Assembly: GCA_019236485.1 (NCBI GenBank)
Contig: JAFAIY010000316.1
Span: 1 to 18,078 of the forward strand
From: Comamonas sp.
Lineage (GTDB): Bacteria > Pseudomonadota > Gammaproteobacteria > Burkholderiales > Burkholderiaceae_C
Direction of reading: 5' to 3'
DNA: 18,078 bases
Both the position numbers and the translations under genes were made by a program. Below the pieces are notes generated by a model. The model had not been told where the DNA came from. It saw only the letters and a program-made list of their open reading frames with translations, and did not search any database. Numbering within the stretch: the stretch's first letter is position 1; every line of letters starts with the position of its first letter. Positions 7,966-14,398 of this stretch are shown one piece after another.

Positions 7966-8000
7966 AAAAAAAAGAGGACCTCAACGGTCCTCTTGTTATT
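7966..8000. terminator. bidirectional terminator between rlmJ and rlpA
   Basis: A perfect 9-bp stem, AAGAGGACC (7972-7980) with GGTCCTCTT (7986-7994), has a 5-nt loop. It is flanked by an eight-A run on the left, which is a T-run on the minus strand, and by TTATTT on the right. It ends rlmJ on plus and rlpA on minus; the rlpA stop codon begins 2 nt from the stem. Confidence 0.88.
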
Positions 8001-8763
8001 TGTGATGCCGGCTGGGCTGGTTGGCCGAGGTATGTACCTGGCGGCCGCCATGCTTGGCGGACTTCACCTTGTTGCGTGCCTCGCCGACCATGGTGCGTCC
8101 CGAGGACTTGCGCGCCGAGGCGCTCAGCCGGGCCGGACATTCGTCCTCGTCGTCGTCGAGCTGCCATAGCTCCACGGGCTTGATGCCCAGGCCCAGCATG
8201 CCCAGCTCCTGGGCCGCTGCCTTGCTCAGGTCGATCACGCGTCCCGGAGCGAACGGGCCGCGGTCATTGATGCGCACCACCACGCTTTTGCCCGTGACCG
8301 AGCTGCGCACGCAGACCCGGCTGCCGAACGGCAGGTCGCGGTGCGCGGCCGTGAAGTCCGTGCTGTCGAAACGCTCGCCGCTGGCGGTCTTGCGGCCGTG
8401 GAACTGCTCGCCATACCAGGAGGCCAGGCCCGACTGATCGCTTTCACGCGGCGGGTTCAGATCGTATTTGTTGCTGTCTTCGGGGGTGTCGGCCTTGTCG
8501 GCATCGCCGGGCTTGTTGGCCTTGATGCCCAGGCCCTTGTCGCGGTAGTTGCTGCGCGCATAGGCATCGGGCCGCAGCGGCGCCGAGGCCTGAGGCTTGG
8601 ACTTGAGCTGGGCGCGCTCCGCCGCGTTCAGCGCGCCCCGGCTTTGCTGCGCCGCATCCTGGGTGGCTGGATTCTCCGGCAGGGGCGCGCAGCCGGCCAT
8701 GACGGCGGTGACAAGCCCCAGCGCCATCCAGCGACAGCAACGCCATTCTTTTTTTTGCGACAC
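7996..8763 (-). CDS. rlpA: RlpA-like septal-ring lytic transglycosylase lipoprotein, no SPOR domain
   Basis: Outer-membrane lipoprotein of 255 residues with a double-psi beta-barrel domain that cleaves glycan strands in the RlpA family. A signal peptide with lipobox VMAGC places the lipidated cysteine at residue 25. The barrel runs about 112-202 with ASWYGEQFHGRKTASGE, RDLPFGSRVCV, VRINDRGPF and RVIDLSKAAAQELGM. Glu130, Asp133 and His141 have the spacing of the catalytic residues described for Pseudomonas RlpA. No C-terminal SPOR domain follows; instead there is an acidic patch (DDDEDE) and a basic Lys/Arg/His-rich tail. The start is GTG at 8761-8763, chosen because AAGGAG precedes it and it gives a complete signal peptide. 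It follows metF on the same strand after 73 nt. Confidence 0.88.
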   Translation of the reverse strand: MSQKKEWRCCRWMALGLVTAVMAGCAPLPENPATQDAAQQSRGALNAAERAQLKSKPQASAPLRPDAYARSNYRDKGLGIKANKPGDADKADTPEDSNKYDLNPPRESDQSGLASWYGEQFHGRKTASGERFDSTDFTAAHRDLPFGSRVCVRSSVTGKSVVVRINDRGPFAPGRVIDLSKAAAQELGMLGLGIKPVELWQLDDDEDECPARLSASARKSSGRTMVGEARNKVKSAKHGGRQVHTSANQPSRHHK

Positions 8764-8800
8764 GGGCGGGTTCTCCTTGAAAACTCAAGCGAGTGCCGCC

Positions 8801-8838
8801 AAGCCTGGCCGCCCCGGCGGCCCGCAAGCTTCAGGCTT
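8801..8838. other. GC-rich hairpin between metF and rlpA
   Basis: GGCCGCC (8807-8813) and GGCGGCC (8816-8822) form a tight inner stem, and AAGCCTG (8801-8807) can pair with CAGGCTT (8832-8838) around it. The right end touches the metF stop codon at 8837-8839. No T-tract follows on the minus strand, so termination is uncertain; it may partly separate metF from rlpA. Confidence 0.4.
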
Positions 8839-9664
8839 ACAGACCCAGGCGGTCGCAGATCTCCAGAGTGGCGACGCTCTGATTCATCGTATAGAAGTGC
8901 AGCCCGGGAGCACCCTGGCTGCGCAACTGCTCGCATAGATGAGTCACGACATCCAGGCCAAAGGCACGAATGGATGCGGAGTCATCTCCGAACGCCTGCA
9001 GACGCAGGCGAATCCAGCGCGGAATCTCGGCGCCACAGGCATCCGAGAAGCGCATCAGCTGTGTAGAGCTGGTGATGGGCATGATTCCCGGCACGACGGG
9101 TATATCAAGCCCCAGGGCCCTCACATCATCCACAAAGCGCAGGTAGGCATCGGCATTGTAGAAGTACTGGGTGATAGCGGAATCTGCCCCGGCGCGCACT
9201 TTAACAACAAATGCCTCAAGATCGCTGCGTGGGGACTTTGCTTGAGGGTGAGTTTCGGGATATGCGGCCACTTCGATGTGGAACCAGTCGCCGAATTCCT
9301 GCTTCACGAAAGCCACCAGATCGCTGGCGTAATGGAACTCGCCACCCAGACCGTAGCCGCTGGGCAGGTCACCGCGCAGGGCCACGATACGCCTGACGCC
9401 CATGGCCTTGAGCTCCCTGAGTTCGGTGCGCACCTTGTCATGCGTGGCGCCTATGCAGGAGAAGTGCGAAGCCGCGCTCACACCCTCGTTCTGGATGTCG
9501 CTCACCATGGTGAAGGTGCCGGCCTGGGTGGAGCCTCCGGCGCCGTAGGTCACGGAGCAGAACTCGGGCTTGCGCGCATACAGCGCCTGGCGCACGCCCA
9601 CATGCTTGGCCGCGCCTTCGGGCGTCTTGGTCGGGAAAAACTCGAAGCTGATCGGGAAGCTCAT
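8837..9664 (-). CDS. metF: 5,10-methylenetetrahydrofolate reductase
   Basis: Flavoprotein of 275 residues that reduces 5,10-methylene-THF to 5-methyl-THF, the methyl donor for methionine synthesis from homocysteine. The N terminus SFEFFPTKTPEG carries the conserved catalytic Glu (Glu8, equivalent to E. coli Glu28). ALRGDLP at 96-101 carries the flavin-tuning Asp99. SVTYGAGGST, QYFYNADAY and PGIMPI are further family signatures. Start at 9662-9664 is the only sensible one; the sequence before it lacks a clear Shine-Dalgarno. It is the third gene after ahcY and tlyA, 37 nt past tlyA, so it may share the SAH-responsive transcript. Confidence 0.97.
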   Translation of the reverse strand: MSFPISFEFFPTKTPEGAAKHVGVRQALYARKPEFCSVTYGAGGSTQAGTFTMVSDIQNEGVSAASHFSCIGATHDKVRTELRELKAMGVRRIVALRGDLPSGYGLGGEFHYASDLVAFVKQEFGDWFHIEVAAYPETHPQAKSPRSDLEAFVVKVRAGADSAITQYFYNADAYLRFVDDVRALGLDIPVVPGIMPITSSTQLMRFSDACGAEIPRWIRLRLQAFGDDSASIRAFGLDVVTHLCEQLRSQGAPGLHFYTMNQSVATLEICDRLGL

Positions 9665-9701
9665 GACGGTTGTCTCGGAATTTCTGGTCTAGGAATGGCG
9701 C

Positions 9702-10898
9702 TCAGCGCTCGTTGCGCTTTTTCTGTTTGGCGCGAGCCGGTCCGGGCTGGCCGAAGCTGGCGACCTCGGGGTCCTCGTACAGCTCCTGCTTCTCGCGCTT
9801 GGCGCGCATATCGGCGCGCGAGGGGCGCTTGGCCGCGGCCTTCTTGGCGGCCGGCTTGGGCTGCTCTTCTGCCGTATCGGCAATGGCAGGCGCCTTGACC
9901 TCGGCGCCCTGCTGCGCATAGACAAAGAATTCGTGGTTGCCGTCGCCTCCTTCTATGGGCGAATCCAGCCACTGCAGCACCGTCATGCCCAGCTCGGCCA
10001 GGCAGTCGCGGATGCGCTGCTCAACCTCGGCATACAGCGCCGGATCGCGCACGATGCCACCCTTGCCGACCTGGCCGGGCTGCAGCTCGAACTGCGGCTT
10101 GACCAGCATCAGCAGGCGGCCATGGGGCTTGAGCAGCTGCACGGCAGAGGGCAGAACCAGGGTCAGCGAGATGAAGGACACATCGCCGGTGACAAAGTCG
10201 AACGCGGGCGTGATGTCTATGTTCTCGGTGCCGGGCCTGCGGCGGCGCTCCACCGAGGCTTGGCCATCGGCCTTGGCGCGGGCCTTGGCCGCACGCTCGG
10301 CCTTGAAGGCCTCGATGTCCTGCTCCTTGGCGTCGTCGCTGTCGTCGTAGTCCTCGTCGACCTGACCGCCGTTGCGCATCCAGGCGTAAGGTGCCTGGGG
10401 CTGGGTGTCGTTGTCTTCCTCTTCCTCGACGACTTCGCTGAGCGCCTCGTCGCAGGCCGCGGCTAGCGACTCGGCCGTCATGGCGCGGGCGTTCAGGCCC
10501 TCCACGCAGACCACGCGCTCATCGGCGCGCAGGCGCTCATGCAGCTGGCCGTGGCCCACATCCACGCCTATGACCTGGGCCGCGCCCTGCTGCAGCAGAC
10601 AGTCGGTGAAGCCGCCCGTGCTCTGGCCCACGTCCAGGCAGCGCAGGCCTGCGACCTTGAAGCCCGTGGCGGCCAGCGCGCCTTCAAGCTTGAGGCCGCC
10701 GCGCGAGATGTACTTGGCCTCGGCCGCATCCAGCAGCTGCAGCTCGGCGCCCGCGGGAATCTCGTCGCCGTTCTTGGCGACCTTCTTCCAGGGTGCCAGC
10801 GGCGTGAGCCGCCATTCCACACCCGAGGCAATCAGGCGCTGGGCCTGTGAGCGTGTGGCGGCATGGCCGGCCTCAACTAAAAAAACATCTGCGCGCAT
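9702..10898 (-). CDS. tlyA: TlyA-family rRNA methyltransferase with a large charged insertion
   Basis: S4 RNA-binding domain (about 1-60) followed by an FtsJ-like SAM methyltransferase; TlyA proteins 2'-O-methylate rRNA, and some homologues are labelled hemolysin A. Visible are SRGGLKLEGAL (65-75), the SAM motif LDVGQSTGGFTDCLL (88-102), FDFVTGDVSFISLTLVLP (233-250), VKPQFEL and a C-terminal GNHEFFVY. The protein is 398 residues, against roughly 240-280 for typical members. The extra length is a charged insertion of about 85 residues (145-230), acidic then Lys/Arg/Ala-rich, between the GLNAR motif and the DVSFISL strand, plus a Lys/Ala-rich tail after residue 335. Both sides stay in one frame, so this is not a frameshift. 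The ATG at 10896-10898 has CTGGAG upstream. Which rRNA position it modifies is unknown. Confidence 0.88.
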   Translation of the reverse strand: MRADVFLVEAGHAATRSQAQRLIASGVEWRLTPLAPWKKVAKNGDEIPAGAELQLLDAAEAKYISRGGLKLEGALAATGFKVAGLRCLDVGQSTGGFTDCLLQQGAAQVIGVDVGHGQLHERLRADERVVCVEGLNARAMTAESLAAACDEALSEVVEEEEDNDTQPQAPYAWMRNGGQVDEDYDDSDDAKEQDIEAFKAERAAKARAKADGQASVERRRRPGTENIDITPAFDFVTGDVSFISLTLVLPSAVQLLKPHGRLLMLVKPQFELQPGQVGKGGIVRDPALYAEVEQRIRDCLAELGMTVLQWLDSPIEGGDGNHEFFVYAQQGAEVKAPAIADTAEEQPKPAAKKAAAKRPSRADMRAKREKQELYEDPEVASFGQPGPARAKQKKRNER

Positions 10899-10947
10899 CG
10901 CGTCGCTCTCCAGGGAATCTCGGTTAGTGCTGGCATCCACCCTCAAA

Positions 10948-11058
10948 AACTGGCGCGGACCAATGCCAGGGACGCCGAGCAAGGGCCGCCCCGCAGCGAG
11001 GGCGTCGCCCCCCTCCGGCGAAGCCAGAGAGGGGGAAGGCGCAAAGCGCCTCAGGGGG
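10948..11058. repeat. Comamonadaceae-type intergenic repeat between ahcY and tlyA
   Basis: This stretch contains, on the minus strand, CCCCCTGAGGCGCTTTGCGC near the ahcY stop, then a C-rich and G-rich pair, GACGCCCTCGCTGCGGGGCG, and CCAGTTTTTGAGG at its end. I recognise this order as a block found between many genes in Comamonadaceae; that is from memory, not a search. Internal stems include GGCGC-AAA-GCGCC (11038-11050) and C-rich 11009-11016 with GAGGGGG at 11029-11035. It begins about 3 nt after the ahcY stop and could be an mRNA 3'-end or attenuating structure inside the operon. Confidence 0.75.
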
Positions 11059-11060
11059 TG

Positions 11061-12476
<1,416 letters not shown>

Positions 12477-12481
12477 GAAAA

Positions 12482-12529
12482 CTCCTGCTCGGAACAAACT
12501 TGGAAACAGTCCACGATCTGCAGCAGGAG
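12482..12529 (-). promoter_or_regulatory. hairpin sequestering the ahcY ribosome-binding site
   Basis: On the minus strand CTCCTGCT (12529-12522) is perfectly complementary to AGCAGGAG (12489-12482), which contains the ahcY Shine-Dalgarno. The 8-bp stem would enclose a 32-nt loop and hide the ribosome-binding site. It lies between the SAH aptamer and the start codon, so it is the natural candidate for the expression platform, acting on translation. Confidence 0.65.
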
Positions 12530-12556
12530 GGAAAGCGCCGCACCGCACAGAAAGCG

Positions 12557-12632
12557 TGGGTGAGCGTCGTTGCGAGTGTTGGGTCCGAGCCTCACGCCCC
12601 GCCTGATGGGGGACGCTGCAACGCTCCTCGGA
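12557..12632 (-). ncRNA. SAH riboswitch aptamer upstream of ahcY
   Basis: S-adenosylhomocysteine-binding riboswitch, a class known mainly upstream of ahcY and other methyl-cycle genes in beta- and gammaproteobacteria. The order of conserved blocks matches: CCGAGGAGCGTTGCAGCG, then a GC stem, GAGGCTCGG, then CAACGACGCTCACCCA. P1 pairs GAGCG (12626-12622) with CGCTC (12566-12562) and continues as TTGC (12621-12618) with GCAA (12573-12570). P2 pairs the C-run around 12612-12608 with GGGG at 12600-12597. The pseudoknot pairs TCCGAG (12632-12627) with CTCGGA (12589-12584), all six pairs perfect. The predicted transcript start lies a few bases upstream of the aptamer. Confidence 0.94.
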
Positions 12633-12641
12633 TATCCGGCG

Positions 12642-12647
12642 ATTATA
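12642..12647 (-). promoter_or_regulatory. -10 element of the ahcY promoter
   Basis: An exact TATAAT on the minus strand sits about 10 nt before the aptamer, predicting a start near 12635. No recognisable -35 is present at 17 nt; that region overlaps the 3' end of the merR-type gene. Confidence 0.75.
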
Positions 12648-12680
12648 GACGCGGCCGCATCCACGGCGCCGCGAAAGGGC

Positions 12681-13085
12681 TCAGCCCCCGCCCCTGGCCG
12701 ACCTGGCGGCCACGCGCAGCATCTGCTGGAATTTCGGGCATTCCAGATGGCTGGGCGCCGGGCATTGCGCCGCATGGCGCAGGCCTTCGCGCAGCGCCGT
12801 CATGCGGCGTATGCAGCGGTCCAGCTCCTCGGCCTTGCGCGCCAGCGCCTGCCTGTCCACCTCCAGCGCGCCGCCGTCGCCGAACATCTGGCGGATCTCG
12901 GCCAGCGAAAAGCCGGCCGTGCGACCCAGCGTGATCAAAGCCAGCTGCTGCAGCACCTGGGGCTGGTACTGGCGCCGCAGGCCGTGGCGCGCGCAGGAGG
13001 AAATCAGGCCCTGGGTCTCGTAATAACGCAGGGTGGAGGCGGTCAGGCCGGACTCGTGGGCCACGGCGCCGATATCGATGAGCAT
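12681..13085 (-). CDS. MerR-family transcriptional regulator
   Basis: Small DNA-binding regulator of 134 residues. The MerR winged helix-turn-helix spans about 1-70: IGAVAHESGLTASTLRYYE, GLISS, and the wing residues RRQYQPQVLQQLALI, then the FSLAEIRQMF helix. A coiled-coil dimerisation helix follows (about 75-103). The C terminus contains Cys108 and Cys116 in a QCPAPSHLECPKF context that could sense a metal or oxidant; this is inference, and Cys31 and Cys91 are also present. The start at 13083-13085 matches family N termini, though no Shine-Dalgarno precedes it. The gene is divergent from a DUF2938 gene, with a MerR-style dyad between them that it probably binds. It ends close to the ahcY promoter with no terminator visible. 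Confidence 0.9.
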   Translation of the reverse strand: MLIDIGAVAHESGLTASTLRYYETQGLISSCARHGLRRQYQPQVLQQLALITLGRTAGFSLAEIRQMFGDGGALEVDRQALARKAEELDRCIRRMTALREGLRHAAQCPAPSHLECPKFQQMLRVAARSARGGG

Positions 13086-13091
13086 GGATGC

Positions 13092-13122
13092 TTGACTTGA
13101 AGTTGGCTTCAAGTCGCATAGT
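13092..13122 (+). promoter_or_regulatory. MerR-type operator/promoter for the DUF2938 gene
   Basis: TTGACT (13092-13097) and CATAGT (13117-13122) are separated by 19 nt, the long spacer typical of MerR-activated promoters. Inside lies a perfect dyad, ACTTGAAG (13095-13102) and CTTCAAGT (13107-13114) around TTGG, which begins inside the -35 much as the SoxR site does at soxS. The regulator gene starts 7 nt to the left, so binding here would probably also affect its own expression. Confidence 0.78.
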
Positions 13123-13151
13123 CGGTTTTTCTTCGTACCAAGGCAAGCCGT

Positions 13152-13655
13152 ATGAGCATAGACCACCCCGTTCCCCTGGCCCAGACCCTGGTCGTGGGCC
13201 TGAGCGCCACCGCCGCCATCGACCTCTGGGCCATGCTGCGCCGGCGGCTGTTCGGCGTGCCCGCACTCGACTACGCCCTGGTCGGGCGCTGGCTGCTGTA
13301 TCTGCCCGAGGGCCGCTGCACTCATGCGCCGATCACGGCCTCGGCGCCCAAGGCCTACGAAGCCGCCACGGGCTGGAGCGCCCACTACCTGATCGGCATG
13401 CTGTTCGCCCTGGCCCTGGTGGCCCTAGAGGGCCCGGCCTGGCTGGAGGCGCCGCGCCTGCTGCCGGCGCTGGCCGTGGGCCTGGCCAGCGTGGTGTTTC
13501 CGTTTTTCGTGATGCAGCCCGGCATGGGCCTGGGCGTGGCGGCCAGCCGCGCACCCAGGCCCTGGCTGGCACGCGGCCACAGCCTGCTCCTGCATGCGGT
13601 GTTCGGCCTGGCCATGTATGGCACGGCCCTGGCGCTGCAGGGATTCACCGCCTAG
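13152..13655 (+). CDS. DUF2938-family integral membrane protein
   Basis: Membrane protein of 167 residues and unknown function. Conserved-looking stretches include TAAIDLWAMLRRRLFGVPALDYALVGRWLLY split across the first third, GWSAHYLIGMLFA, and FPFFVMQPGMGLGVAA, which I recognise as DUF2938. About four transmembrane helices are predicted by eye (9-28, 77-94, 102-121, 143-164). The ATG at 13152-13154 follows AAGG as a weak ribosome-binding site and the MerR-type promoter 30 nt upstream. Pairing with a MerR regulator suggests inducible stress or toxicant response, but nothing in the sequence names the substrate. Its TAG stop overlaps the kdpE stop on the other strand. Confidence 0.85.
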   Translation: MSIDHPVPLAQTLVVGLSATAAIDLWAMLRRRLFGVPALDYALVGRWLLYLPEGRCTHAPITASAPKAYEAATGWSAHYLIGMLFALALVALEGPAWLEAPRLLPALAVGLASVVFPFFVMQPGMGLGVAASRAPRPWLARGHSLLLHAVFGLAMYGTALALQGFTA

Positions 13656-14362
13656 GGCGCGACCAGGCCCAGCAGCCGGTAGCCCACCTGCAGCTCGGTC
13701 AGCAGATGCCGGGGCTGGGCCGGATCGTGCTCTATCTTCTGGCGCAGATTCGCCATGTGCACGCGCAGATAGTGGGGGCGGTCCAGATACTCGGGGCCCC
13801 AGACCTGCAGCAGCAGCTGGCGGTGCGTCAGCACCCGGCCCTGGCCCGCGATCAGCGCCGCCAGCAGACGGAACTCTATGGGCGTCAGATGCACGGGCTC
13901 GCCGTCGCGCGCAACCTCGTGGGTGGCCAGGTCGACCGACACATTGCCGAAATGCGCACAGCTGCTGCTCTTGTCCGCCGCGGGCGCCTGCTGGCGGCGG
14001 CGCAGCATGACGCGCAGCCGCGCCAGCAGCTCGGGCACGCCGAAAGGCTTGGTCAGATAGTCGTCGGCCCCCGCATCCAGGGCCGCGACTTTCTCCTCCT
14101 CGCGCTCGCGCGCCGACAGCACCAGAATCGGCAGCTGGCTCCAGCGGCGCAGCTCGGCGATCACGGTCTTGCCGTCGGCATCGGGCAGGCCCAGGTCCAG
14201 CACCACGGCATCGGGCTGGCGGCTGGCCGCGTCGATCAGGCCGCGCTTGGCGGTGTCGGACTCGAACACCAGCCAGCCCTCGTCCTCCAGCGCCAGGCGC
14301 ACAAAGCGCCGGATGCTGGCATCGTCTTCAATCAACAAAATTCTTGGGCCGCTCGCGTTCAT
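13652..14362 (-). CDS. kdpE: response regulator KdpE
   Basis: OmpR/PhoB-type regulator of 236 residues that activates the kdpFABC potassium-pump operon when phosphorylated by KdpD. The receiver domain (about 7-120) has the acidic pocket IEDD, phospho-acceptor Asp56 in VVLDLGLPD and Lys105 in YLTKPFG. The winged-helix DNA-binding domain (about 135-232) includes HLTPIEFRLLAALI, LTHRQLLLQVWG and HYLRVHMANLRQKIE. The PDADGKTVI and PILVLSAREREEEKVAALDAGADD wording is typical of KdpE; the second run is read in two parts around residues 79-100. Start at 14360-14362 has AGGGA upstream. It follows kdpD after 36 nt on the same strand. Confidence 0.95.
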   Translation of the reverse strand: MNASGPRILLIEDDASIRRFVRLALEDEGWLVFESDTAKRGLIDAASRQPDAVVLDLGLPDADGKTVIAELRRWSQLPILVLSAREREEEKVAALDAGADDYLTKPFGVPELLARLRVMLRRRQQAPAADKSSSCAHFGNVSVDLATHEVARDGEPVHLTPIEFRLLAALIAGQGRVLTHRQLLLQVWGPEYLDRPHYLRVHMANLRQKIEHDPAQPRHLLTELQVGYRLLGLVAP

Positions 14363-14398
14363 TCGGAATCCCTGGTCTATGGCATCGGATTGTCGACG

